Shown one piece after another: positions 22,562 through 29,919 of a stretch of 29,919 nucleotides of DNA. The notes below the pieces were generated by a model. The model saw only the letters and a program-made list of their open reading frames with translations. It was not told the DNA's origin and did not search any database. Origin of the DNA: JBOHWJ01 sp050736615 (lineage in GTDB: Bacteria; Desulfobacterota; Binatia; Binatales; Binataceae); NCBI GenBank assembly GCA_050736615.1, contig JBOHWL010000053.1, positions 1-29,919 of the forward strand, given 5' to 3'. Position 1 is the stretch's first letter. The number at the start of each line of letters is the position of its first letter. The translations under genes and the position numbers were made by a program.

Positions 22562-23464
22562 CTAGGCAAGATTCGCACCATCTTCGTGCGCAGCCGGAAT
22601 TTCCGGTACTGCGAGGCTTTCGTCCAACGCCAGCCGTCCACGGTCGTTGATCACATGTGCCGCGAACACGCGTTCGTCATGCGCGAAGGAGATCCACCAG
22701 TGCTCGCTCACCGCGCGGCTGAGATAATGCGCCTTCCGCTCCATCGTGCGTACCGCATCCAAATCGTAGGACTGGTTCCACGGGCCGCGCATATGGGAGC
22801 GGGTCGGCACGATATCGGCCATATGCGCGAACGCGTCGTCGCCTGACCGCACCACGGCAATTTGATGGTCATGGGTATGGCCGCCCGTCACCAGCGCGCT
22901 CACGCCCGCTATCATATTTACGTCTCCGACCACACTTTCGATCATCGCCGCGACCGGTTCCAGGCATTCTCTTACATGACGATACGCCGCGCGTAACCGT
23001 TCGTTGCGTGATTCGCGCGCCGTCGCGAGTTCCCCTTGTTGGACGAAGATGCGGGCGCGGGGAAACGCGGGTTCGAGCACTCCCGAGGCGCGCCGCCGCA
23101 CAATCCCACCGCAATGGTCGAAATGCAGGTGCGACAGCATCACATGCGTTATATCGCCCGCCTCCATTCCCAGGCGCTCGAGTCCGTCCAGCAGCCAACC
23201 TTCATCATGACAGAAAATCTTGCGTTCGACCGCGCTCAGCCGGTTGCCAATCCCCGTGTCAACCAGGATGGCGTCGCCACCGCGCAGGATCAGCGGACAG
23301 GTCAGATTCAACCGGATACGGTTTTGCTCGTCGGGCGGATGGTCGCGCTGCCATAGTTCGCGCGGCACCACCCCGAACATACAGCCACCGTCGTTACGCC
23401 AGATGCCGTCGGTGAGAAAGGCAACGGTGAACTCGCCGACTTGGACCCGTGGCGGCGTTTCCAT
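22562..23464 (-). CDS. MBL-fold metallo-hydrolase
   Basis: A 300-aa metallo-beta-lactamase-fold hydrolase. The dinuclear metal site is visible as SHLHFDHCGG (H112, H114, D116, H117), a further His in TGGHTHDHQ (about H196) and the bridging Asp in MADIVPTRSH (about D207). The arrangement and length resemble the N-acyl-homoserine lactonase / methyl parathion hydrolase branch more than glyoxalase II. The reaction is hydrolysis of an ester, lactone or phosphoester; the substrate is unknown. GGAG lies 6 nt before the ATG at 23464. It starts 27 nt downstream of a small membrane protein gene on the same strand, probably one transcript. Confidence 0.87.
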   Translation of the reverse strand: METPPRVQVGEFTVAFLTDGIWRNDGGCMFGVVPRELWQRDHPPDEQNRIRLNLTCPLILRGGDAILVDTGIGNRLSAVERKIFCHDEGWLLDGLERLGMEAGDITHVMLSHLHFDHCGGIVRRRASGVLEPAFPRARIFVQQGELATARESRNERLRAAYRHVRECLEPVAAMIESVVGDVNMIAGVSALVTGGHTHDHQIAVVRSGDDAFAHMADIVPTRSHMRGPWNQSYDLDAVRTMERKAHYLSRAVSEHWWISFAHDERVFAAHVINDRGRLALDESLAVPEIPAAHEDGANLA

Positions 23465-23491
23465 GCGAACTCCTCTTGCCGATGCGACTGT

Positions 23492-23959
23492 TCATTTGAC
23501 TCCGGAGAGCCACAGCCCCAGCGCTAGCGCGGCGACACCCGAGGCGACCGTCGCGCCGTAAAGCCAAATCAGACGGCGAAGCTCCGCCCGCGCGCCGCCG
23601 CCACAGCCATCGCTTGCGCTTCGAAGCCTCGCCTCCGCGTGCCATGCCGCCACCAACGCGAGCACCATCGTCGTGTACAGAGCAATTTTCGCGGCGAGGA
23701 TGCCGATGAACTCCGGCGGGAAGACGTACTGCCGCGCCAAACCAACATAGATCAGGTTGCCAATTCCGGTAACCGGAATGATCGCGGCGACCACCAGGCT
23801 GATCCGATTGATGCGTGGGGCAACGCTCAGCGCGAATTCGCGCCATTCACCGCTCTCGGTGCTCAACGCCGATGCCGCCAGCACGAAACTCGCCGAAGCT
23901 CCGACCCAGACCACTCCGCAGAGGACGTGCAGCCATAGGATGGCGGACCTCAACGCCAT
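23492..23959 (-). CDS. small four-helix membrane protein, CopD/DUF2269-like
   Basis: A 155-aa integral membrane protein with four hydrophobic helices (about 5-30, 50-72, 82-105 and 128-152). The first, ILWLHVLCGVVWVGASASFV, carries the L-H-V-x-x-x-x-x-W-x-G pattern of CopD / DUF2269 / haem-related membrane proteins, whose His may bind haem or metal. A conserved-looking basic segment SVAPRINRIS precedes helix 2. The family assignment is tentative. The ATG is at 23959. It lies upstream of the MBL-fold gene, and repeats occupy the region between it and the divergent amidase gene. Confidence 0.68.
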   Translation of the reverse strand: MALRSAILWLHVLCGVVWVGASASFVLAASALSTESGEWREFALSVAPRINRISLVVAAIIPVTGIGNLIYVGLARQYVFPPEFIGILAAKIALYTTMVLALVAAWHAEARLRSASDGCGGGARAELRRLIWLYGATVASGVAALALGLWLSGVK

Positions 23960-24001
23960 TGTTTCAGGAACATACCGTATCCATACGCCAGCCGACCGTG
24001 A

Positions 24002-24058
24002 TGCTCGGCTTCACTTTATTCAGGACGCAGCTCGCGGACTCGCCTGCTCGGCTTCACT
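24002..24058. repeat. 14-bp direct repeat enclosing a leader-motif relative
   Basis: TGCTCGGCTTCACT occurs at 24002-24015 and again, identical, at 24045-24058. Between them lies CTCGCGGACTCGC (24031-24043). On the minus strand this reads GCGAGTCCGCGAG followed by CTGCG, similar to the leaders at 7208, 9067 and 9126 (CGAGTCYGCGAGGTGCG). It precedes the minus-strand membrane protein gene, as the other copies precede genes on their own strand. The 280-nt gap up to the amidase shows nothing else clear. Confidence 0.45.
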
Positions 24059-24238
24059 GCGTTCCGCCTAGTGGCGTTTCGCCAAATTTTCGTTCCCGGT
24101 GTCGTTCGGCTGGTGTTCCATATGCCCGCCGGTCACACTAGCGCGCCGCTTTGTGCAAATATACTTCCTGGCGCGGCGCCTTGATTTCCATTAACAAAAA
24201 AGGGAAAGCCGCAGACCCGCCGTGAGGAGCATGCGACC

Positions 24239-25633
24239 ATGCTGGACCCATATATCGGAGCCTTTGAATTGCGCCAACTTGCGGTCACGGGTGAAGTTCC
24301 GCCGCGCGAAATCGCCGACTTCTTCCTCGCCCGCATCGCTCGGCTCAATCCAACCCTCGGCGCCTTCATGACAGTCACGGGTGAGCGCGCGCTCGAAGAT
24401 GCCGCCGGGCTCGAACGCGTCAGCCGCTCGGATCGCGTCGCGATGCCGCTTTACGGGGTCGCGTACTCGCTTAAGGACCTGACCTGGACCAAGGGTATCC
24501 GCACGACGCTGGGATCGAAGAATTTCGAAAATTTTATCCCTCGCGCCGACCAGTATTATGCCGAACTGATCCATGCGGCCGGCGGTATTCTGCTCGGCAA
24601 AACCACGACGCCGGAATTTGGCGGCAAGCCCACCACCGAGGGCGGACTCTGTCCGGCGGCGCGCAATCCGTGGAGCCCGGCGCATACCGCCGGGGGTTCG
24701 AGCGGTGGCGCGGCGGCCGCAGTGGCGGCCGGTCTCAACCCGCTTGGCGAAGGCAGCGACGGCGGCGGCTCAATTCGGCTGCCGGCGGCATGCTGCGGCA
24801 TCGTCGGCCTGAAACCGTCGCGTGGCCGGGTTTCCAATGCTCCTGTGATGGGCGAGGGGTGGGCCGGTTTTGCCACCAATGGTCCGTTGGCGCGCTCGGT
24901 GCGTGACGCGGCGCTGTTGCTGGATGTGATGGCCAAGGCCGCCGACGGCGATCCCTATTGCGCCCCTCCCGTGGCCTTGAGTTTTACTGATGCGCTTAAG
25001 CTAAGGCCGCGCAAATTGCGTCTGGCCCGCCTCCCCGAAACTTCAATGGGCTCAACTGACAGCGAGGTGCGCTCGGCCTTCGAACGTGCCTGCGATGAGT
25101 TCCGTTCAATGGGCCATAGCGTCGAACCGATTCGGCTCGATCCGGCCGCGATGTTGAACGAAATCGCGCAAAAATTGATCTGCGCCGGCATCAGCGCGGT
25201 GCCCTTGCGCGATCCCACTTCCGTGGATCCAATCGTACGTGCCGCCTGGGAGCGCGGACGCGCGATCAGCGCCAGCGAATACATCGCCACTGTCGCCAAA
25301 ATGCATAACGTCTCGCGCACGATCGTGCAGGCCTTGTTGCCTTACGACGCGCTCCTCACGCCGACGCTGCCGCGCCCGGCGGTCGCGTTGGGCTCGCTCT
25401 ACGGATCACCGGAGGAATCACTGGCGGACACTTTTAGCTGGATTACATTCACATTTCCGTTTAACGCAACCGGCCAGCCCGCCATCTCGCTGCCCAACGG
25501 CTTTACCAGTGCCGGTCTGCCCGTGGGATTACAGATCGTCGGCAGGCCTAACGATGAGACTGGCATGCTCGCGCTGGCAGCCGCTTTCGAGGAGGCACAT
25601 CCGGCGGGAAGGCTGCGCCCGCCGCTTGATTAA
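24239..25633 (+). CDS. amidase (amidase signature family)
   Basis: A 464-aa amidase-signature hydrolase that cleaves amide bonds through a Ser-cisSer-Lys triad. The triad is visible: K79 in YGVAYSLKD, S155 in AGGSSGGAAAA and S178 in GSDGGGSIRLPAA. The following CCGIVGLKPSRGRVS completes the signature. The C-terminal part has FPFNATGQPAISLPNGF and GLPVGLQIVG, typical of family members including GatA, but the absence of nearby gatB/gatC argues for a free amidase. The ATG at 24239 has GAGGAG about 9 nt upstream. Its TAA stop overlaps the TAA of the convergent hypothetical gene through a shared TTAA. Confidence 0.92.
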   Translation: MLDPYIGAFELRQLAVTGEVPPREIADFFLARIARLNPTLGAFMTVTGERALEDAAGLERVSRSDRVAMPLYGVAYSLKDLTWTKGIRTTLGSKNFENFIPRADQYYAELIHAAGGILLGKTTTPEFGGKPTTEGGLCPAARNPWSPAHTAGGSSGGAAAAVAAGLNPLGEGSDGGGSIRLPAACCGIVGLKPSRGRVSNAPVMGEGWAGFATNGPLARSVRDAALLLDVMAKAADGDPYCAPPVALSFTDALKLRPRKLRLARLPETSMGSTDSEVRSAFERACDEFRSMGHSVEPIRLDPAAMLNEIAQKLICAGISAVPLRDPTSVDPIVRAAWERGRAISASEYIATVAKMHNVSRTIVQALLPYDALLTPTLPRPAVALGSLYGSPEESLADTFSWITFTFPFNATGQPAISLPNGFTSAGLPVGLQIVGRPNDETGMLALAAAFEEAHPAGRLRPPLD

Positions 25634-26181
25634 TCCGCTGAAACCGGCCACGGACGGCGGAATAACTGCTCGAGATCAACGATAATTTCGAAGCGGCGCT
25701 TGCGGTTCCGCGGCGAATGCGGGCACGTCACCGTGCGCACCGAGTGGGGTGGAATCAGGGCGAATTTGGGCGTCACGATGATGCTGCCATCATGCTCAAG
25801 CTCACGCACATTGTTGCTGTAACGGCCATAAGCGAACGACGGCCAGTGGTCTGATACTGATTTGCCCGACGGTGCCATGCTGAAGATGAAAAAGCTTGAA
25901 TCGGCGCTCCATTGCGCTCGCACGACACCGAGTCCGTCCCGTCCGTTGCGCGAAGAAAAGTCGCGTGAACACAGGGTCTCGCCGTCGCGCTCGTGGATCT
26001 CCACCCGGCTCTCCATCCGCTCGAATCCGTGCCGTACCCCAACTGGTACAATAACGGCGCGTAGCAGGCCGTCGGGTGAGCTGATGGTGCGGCTGCGCGC
26101 GCGTGGCCATGCCGCCGCACCGGCGAAGGTCGCGAAGAGTGCCGCGATCGGCAACGCCGTGTAGAAAAGCGACCAGATCAT
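25630..26181 (-). CDS. hypothetical membrane-anchored or exported protein
   Basis: A 183-aa protein of unknown family. It starts with one hydrophobic helix (IWSLFYTALPIAALFATFAG), an uncleaved anchor or signal segment, followed by a beta-rich soluble part with RSRTISSPDGLLRAVIVPVG and VRAQWSADSSFFIFSM. The wording 'SPDG...W-S-x-D-S-x-F' resembles beta-propeller or WD-like single blades, but only one is present. The tail is basic. The gene is convergent with the amidase, sharing overlapping stops. The 287 nt upstream (26182-26468) show no recognisable gene, only a short GCTCGCGGACT match to the leader motif near 26369. Confidence 0.6.
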   Translation of the reverse strand: MIWSLFYTALPIAALFATFAGAAAWPRARSRTISSPDGLLRAVIVPVGVRHGFERMESRVEIHERDGETLCSRDFSSRNGRDGLGVVRAQWSADSSFFIFSMAPSGKSVSDHWPSFAYGRYSNNVRELEHDGSIIVTPKFALIPPHSVRTVTCPHSPRNRKRRFEIIVDLEQLFRRPWPVSAD

Positions 26182-26468
26182 CGAGTTTTATAAACGCTGA
26201 CTATCCGGCGAAACCGGTCATCCCGCCTGGCACTGTGACCGGACCCTCCGCCTCGAACCTGCCGTCCGTAACAGCCTACGTTGCCGCAAGGCGTCAGGCA
26301 ACCGTTCCCCTTCGGAAGATCGATTCGCTCCATCGAAATTGATCGCCCGGCCTGGTTTTGATTGCGCTCGCGGACTTGATCGGCTAGTAAGAGTTTCATC
26401 ATAAAACTGAATAACATGGCCGCGATCCCCTTGAGATTAGGGCGAGCCGGCCGCGCCGAGGTAAATCC

Positions 26469-27251
26469 ATGCCTGACTATTCCGAGATTTTGTACGATTT
26501 TCGTGACGGTATTGCCACCGTTACGCTGAACCGTCCGGCCGCCGCCAATTCCCTCAATGAGCGGTTGTCGGCGGAAATGCTCGATGCGATCATCCGCGCC
26601 GAGGAGAACGACGCCGTGCGCGCCATGATCGTGACTGGCGCCGGCCGGCGTTTCTTTTGCGCGGGCGCAGACCTCAAGGGCTTCTACACGCGCACGGGCG
26701 AATTGGAGAGCCGCGTTTCACTGTTTCACAATGCGCTTTCACATATCGTCCGCGCGCCGTTCCCAGTGATTGCGGCGGTTAATGGCACCGCGGCGGGCGG
26801 CGGGATGGGACTGGCTTGCGGCTGCGACCTGGTGCTCGCGGCGGAATCCGCCAGATTCGTGATGGCCTATACGCGTATCGGCCTGTCACCCGACGGCACC
26901 ACGACGTACTTCCTGCCGCGCCGCATTGGCGTCGGCCGCGCGCTCGAACTGGCCTATACTAATCGGACGTTGAATGCGCGGGAGGCGCTGGAGTGGGGTA
27001 TCGTCAACCGCGTGGTGCCCGACGCTGAGCTAGTCACCGCCGCTGGCGCGTTGGCTGCCGAGTTGGCCCAAGGGCCCACCCGCGCATACGCCGCAGCCAA
27101 GCGCCCGATGCATTCGGGGGCGGTCGAATCGCTTGAAACGCAAATTGAAAACGAGCTGCGCTCGGTTTACGAATTGGCCCGCACCGATGACGCTCACGAG
27201 GCGATCAAGGCCTTCACGGAAAAGCGCCAGCCGAAATTCCACGGCCGTTAA
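26469..27251 (+). CDS. enoyl-CoA hydratase/isomerase (crotonase) family protein, PaaG-like active site
   Basis: A 260-aa crotonase-fold enzyme acting on an acyl-CoA thioester. The oxyanion-hole segments are FFCAGADLK (A65 region) and NGTAAGGGMGLACGCDL (G111). The two glutamates of classical enoyl-CoA hydratase are absent: the first position is G114 and the second is not acidic. Instead D142 lies in IGLSPDGTTTYFLPRRIG, the arrangement of PaaG-type isomerases, where this Asp is catalytic. It is therefore more likely an isomerase or other crotonase reaction than a simple hydratase. The ATG at 26469 has GAGG about 8 nt upstream. It is first of a plus-strand series with an LLM oxidoreductase and a CaiB-type CoA-transferase. 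Confidence 0.88.
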   Translation: MPDYSEILYDFRDGIATVTLNRPAAANSLNERLSAEMLDAIIRAEENDAVRAMIVTGAGRRFFCAGADLKGFYTRTGELESRVSLFHNALSHIVRAPFPVIAAVNGTAAGGGMGLACGCDLVLAAESARFVMAYTRIGLSPDGTTTYFLPRRIGVGRALELAYTNRTLNAREALEWGIVNRVVPDAELVTAAGALAAELAQGPTRAYAAAKRPMHSGAVESLETQIENELRSVYELARTDDAHEAIKAFTEKRQPKFHGR

Positions 27252-27349
27252 TCAGCCCGCGCGTGGATTCTGTCATTTATCAAGGAATGGCCGATAGCGG
27301 TTGCGCAGTATTTGTCTAACATCCGGCGAAAAAAACGCGCGGAGATAAC

Positions 27350-28219
27350 ATGGATCCAGGCCGAATTGGCGCTTTCGCCTACGTGGATACGATCGGGCGT
27401 GCGGAGTTGCCCGCGTTCGCACGCACGCTTGAGCGGCTCGGTTATAGCATCTTCTGGATTCCCGAAACCTTCGGACGCGATCCATTCGTACTGGCCGCGC
27501 ATCTGTTGTCAGCGACCGAACGCCTGGTGATCGCCTCGGGAATCGCCAATGTTTGGAAGCGCGACGCGATCGCGACCGCCGGAGCCGCACGCACGCTGGC
27601 CGAATTGTTCGATGAACGCTTCATTCTTGGCCTGGGCGTGAGTGGCGGACCCTTTATGCGGCGCAATGGACTGCGCTATGAAAGGCCGTTGACCTACATG
27701 CGCGAATATCTCGCGCGCATGAAGACGGCGCCCTTCAAAGCGCCGCCACCGGCGCACGAGCCGCCGCTGATGATCGCGGCGTTGTTGCCAAAGATGCTGG
27801 AACTGGCGCGGCGGGATACGCATGGTACGATTGCGGCGATGGTGCCGCCGGAGCGGCTCGTGGCGATGCGCGCGGCGCTCGGCCCCGGGAAATGGCTTTG
27901 CGCACAGCAGATCGTGATGCTCGAGACGGATGCCAAAAAGGCGCGTTGCGCGGCGCGGCGTTTTTTAAATTTTTATCTCAACGCGCCACCCTATCAGCGT
28001 AATCTGCGCGCGATGGGTTTCGGCGACGACGACCTGTCCGGCGGTGGCAGCGACCGTCTCATCGACACGCTCATCGCATGGGGTGACGAGCGCCGTATTC
28101 GGGAGCGCACCGCCGCCTTTTTTCAGGCGGGCGCCGACCACGTATACCTGTCGGCACTTAGTTCGTCCGGCGGACTTTATCCGGAGATGCGCGCGCTCGA
28201 GGCGCTCGCGCCCAACTAA
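27350..28219 (+). CDS. LLM-class flavin/F420-dependent oxidoreductase
   Basis: A 289-aa luciferase-like TIM-barrel oxidoreductase. The N-terminus RIGAFAYVDTIGRAELPAFA, then LGYSIFWIPETFGRDPF, RLVIASGIANVWKRD and ILGLGVSGGPF resembles the short F420-dependent family typified by mycobacterial MSMEG_4141 (TIGR03620). It lacks the long insertions of bacterial luciferase. It probably transfers hydride between F420H2 or FMNH2 and an organic substrate; no F420 biosynthesis gene is in the window to confirm the cofactor. GGAG lies 5 nt before the ATG at 27350. The crotonase stop is 98 nt upstream, and the CaiB gene starts 67 nt downstream. Confidence 0.87.
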   Translation: MDPGRIGAFAYVDTIGRAELPAFARTLERLGYSIFWIPETFGRDPFVLAAHLLSATERLVIASGIANVWKRDAIATAGAARTLAELFDERFILGLGVSGGPFMRRNGLRYERPLTYMREYLARMKTAPFKAPPPAHEPPLMIAALLPKMLELARRDTHGTIAAMVPPERLVAMRAALGPGKWLCAQQIVMLETDAKKARCAARRFLNFYLNAPPYQRNLRAMGFGDDDLSGGGSDRLIDTLIAWGDERRIRERTAAFFQAGADHVYLSALSSSGGLYPEMRALEALAPN

Positions 28220-28286
28220 AATCGCCGGGACCGCGTCAAGAGCGGACAGGATCGTGGAGCCGCCGCTACATTTATGAGGTGAGGAA

Positions 28287-29481
28287 ATGGATGGTCCACT
28301 GGCGGGCGTGCGCGTGCTTGATCTCACCAGCGTGGTGCTGGGGCCATATGCGACGCGGATGCTGGGCGACTATGGCGCGGATGTGATCAAGATTGAATCG
28401 CCGCAGGGTGACGTAATGCGGCAAACGGGTCCCATGCGCAACGCCAACATGGGCCATCTTTATCTCCATACGAATCGCAATAAACGCTCGGTGGTAATCG
28501 ACCTCAAGCACACAGCCGGGCGCCAGGTGATGCTGACGCTCGCCGCCCGCGCGGACGTGCTAGTTTACAATATCCGTCCGCAAGCAATGGAACGGCTGGC
28601 GCTCGGCTACGAGCAGGTGAAGGCGGTGAACTCACGTATTATTTATGTGGGCGCCTTCGGCTTCAGCCAGCGTGGTCCCTATGCCGCGCGGCCTGCTTAC
28701 GACGATTTGATCCAGGGCATGGCGGGAATTCCATGGTTGGCGCGCGCGGCGGGCGCGGAAATTCCGCGCTACGCGCCGATGATTCTCGCCGATCGCACGG
28801 TTGGGTTGCAGCTCGCCGGCGCGATTATCGCCGCGCTCTTTTATCGCGAACGCAGCGGCCGCGGCCAGCGCGTCGATGTGCCGATGTTCGAGGGTATGCT
28901 GTCGGTGGTTCTGGGCGAGCATCTGGGCGGCCGCACCTTTGTTCCGCCCACCGCCGGCGCGGGCTATGAGCGCAGCCTCAGCCCCGATCGCCGTCCCTAT
29001 CGCACCACCGACGGCTATATCTGCGCGCTGGTTTACACCGATAAGCATTGGCGCAAATTTTTCGAGGAAATTGGCCAGCCGGAAACCTTTCAGGACGCCG
29101 GTTTTTGCTCGCAAGGCGCGCGCCGTTCATATCAACGAGGTTTACGCATTTCTCAGCGCACTGATCGAAACGCGAACCACGCACGAATGGCTCGAACTCT
29201 TCGCACGCGCCGACATTCCGGCCGCCCGCATGTACTCAATCGACGATATTCTCGAGGATGAGCATTTGGCCGCGACCGCCTTTTTCAAACACCGCGAACA
29301 TCCCTCCGAGGGCCAGATTATCGAAACCGCGATTCCCACCGAATGGTCAGAATCGGCGCCGAGTGTCACGCGCCATGCGCCGCGCCTCGGGGAGCATACG
29401 GTCGAGGTGTTGCGCGAACACGGCTACACCGCCGAGCAAGTGGCGCGGCTGCTCGATTGCGGCGCCGTGAAGTCGGTTTGA
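28287..29481 (+). pseudogene. CaiB/BaiF family CoA-transferase, frameshifted
   Basis: A class III CoA-transferase that moves CoA between carboxylic acids. The N-terminal frame shows LAGVRVLDLTSVVLGPYATR, LGDYGADVIKIESPQGD, NRNKRSVVIDLK and the active-site Asp D169 in LADRTVG. After DAGF (about 29100) this frame degenerates and stops at 29261. The +1 frame continues the family C-terminus, ARKARAVHINEVYAFL, HEWLELFARADIPAARMYSI and HTVEVLREHGYTAEQVARLL, to TGA at 29481. Removing one T from the run of five at 29102-29106 restores an open frame of 397 aa, the usual family length. It may be a recent mutation or a homopolymer sequencing error. GAGGTGAGGAA precedes the ATG. It is last in the crotonase and LLM gene series. 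Confidence 0.88.
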
Positions 29482-29499
29482 AGCGCGCGGCCTCGATCA

Positions 29500-29756
29500 T
29501 GCCGCGCCCAGTACCTGTCATCGAGGTAACCGTGTGTCTGGGAGCGACCGCCGCGCAGGGCTTTGATCGCGCGCACGTTTCGTGCGACGAGCCAGCGTGG
29601 TGAAATCACGCCCTCCGAGCTGGCGCCGAGATTACCGCGACGGTGCATCCATCGTCGACCCTGCGCCCGCCCGGCGACAGTGCTCGTCACGCGGAGATGG
29701 CGCACTTTGTCGCCGGCCTCGAAAAATTGCGCGCCGCTTGCCGCGGTCCGCGCTAA
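29500..29756 (+). pseudogene. C-terminal remnant of a UdgX-like uracil-DNA glycosylase, multiply frameshifted
   Basis: Three short pieces in two frames add up to the C-terminal part of a family 4/5/UdgX-type uracil-DNA glycosylase. Piece 1 (about 29500-29558) gives IEVTVCLGATAAQ. Piece 2 (about 29560-29618, +1 frame) gives ALIARTFRATSQRGEI. Piece 3 (about 29619-29756, back in the first frame) gives AEITATVHPSSTLRPPGD and then RHAEMAHFVAGLEKLR, up to TAA at 29754-29756. The V-C-L-G-A-T-A-A-Q and T-V-H-P-S-S-x-L-R elements are family hallmarks; the His of HPS is a conserved active-site residue. Removing one G from CAGGGCT joins pieces 1 and 2. The N-terminal half, with the Fe-S cysteines and catalytic motif, is missing because the CaiB gene ends immediately upstream. 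It is a decayed fragment. Confidence 0.75.
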
Positions 29757-29839
29757 CGCCGAAACAACATCAATAGGCATTGCCATTTGACGCGCCTCGC
29801 CAGTTGGCAGTGAATGCTAAAAACAAAAGTTAGCTGCTC

Positions 29840-29919
29840 TAGAGAAATTCTGTGCAAGTTTGTTCTGTCATTCCGAGCATAGCGAGGAATCCCGGATCTT
29901 TGTGCTTTTCCTGTGTTTT
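29840..29919. repeat. palindromic MITE-like element, left part (cut by window end)
   Basis: The outer box TAGAGAAATTCTGTGCAA begins at 29840, exactly 27 nt before GTCATTCCGAGCATAGCGAG (from 29867), with GGAATCCCGG following. Spacing and sequence match the left ends at 894 and 15252. The right half lies beyond the window. The gap 29757-29839 shows nothing else recognisable. Confidence 0.65.

Noticed and set aside
29424..29786. Minus-strand open frame of 120 codons at the window end
   Set aside because: It overlaps the CaiB C-terminus and the UdgX remnant on the other strand. Its sequence is arginine-rich and family-less, whereas the plus strand has clear motifs.
921..29900. CRISPR array made of the GTCATTCC repeats
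   Set aside because: Copies are far apart, in both orientations and palindromic, with no regular spacers and no cas genes.

Overview
The window reads as about 30 kb of a GC-rich Gram-negative-type chromosome, most likely from an uncultured or little-studied soil or sediment lineage. The gene mix suggests a deltaproteobacterial or Candidatus Binatota-like organism: a UPF0182 giant membrane protein, prkA/yeaH/spoVR, an F420-type LLM oxidoreductase, a CaiB CoA-transferase, and many single-domain degradative enzymes (VOC, CMD, SnoaL, DLH, nitroreductase). That taxonomic guess is inference from gene content only. No rRNA, tRNA, CRISPR array, transposase or phage gene was recognised.

Layout. Positions 87-7059 are all on the minus strand: a nitroreductase, a VOC protein, then a compact ykvA-like / UPF0182 / histidine kinase / LuxR-type regulator operon. 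Positions 7232-11241 are on the plus strand: a pyruvate-decarboxylase-like ThDP enzyme, an acyl-CoA synthetase and a GNAT acetyltransferase. The intercistronic region between the first two is repeat-rich and could fold in competing ways. Positions 11278-12593 (minus) hold a carboxymuconolactone-decarboxylase-family protein and a DedA protein. Positions 12799-15226 (plus) are a SnoaL / dienelactone hydrolase / GH88-like operon. Positions 15454-23959 (minus) hold a small membrane protein, an MBL-fold hydrolase, prkA, a hypothetical gene, a broken GIY-YIG gene between palindromic repeats, yeaH, spoVR and a class III aminotransferase. Positions 24239-29481 hold an amidase, an opposed hypothetical gene, and a crotonase / LLM oxidoreductase / CaiB series. 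Positions 29500-29756 hold a decayed C-terminal remnant of a UdgX-like uracil-DNA glycosylase.

How the genes fit together. The prkA-yeaH-spoVR set is the conserved stress or stationary-phase kinase module, here split by an insertion that appears less GC-rich. The CoA ligase, crotonase, CaiB transferase, LLM oxidoreductase, DLH, VOC and CMD proteins suggest a versatile acyl-CoA or aromatic degrading metabolism, but no complete pathway can be read from the window.

The most unusual content is non-coding or broken. (1) A dispersed palindromic element has a conserved outer box exactly 27 nt from a GTCATTCC/GTCATCCC core, in three copies (894, 15252, 29840), with one complete copy of about 147 bp (894-1040). 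(2) A GIY-YIG nuclease gene broken by a one-base deletion is flanked by inverted copies of the same core, inside the prkA locus. (3) A 17-bp leader motif precedes two adjacent genes and could pair with an upstream complement in two mutually exclusive ways. (4) Single-base frameshifts break a CaiB gene and, twice, a UdgX remnant.
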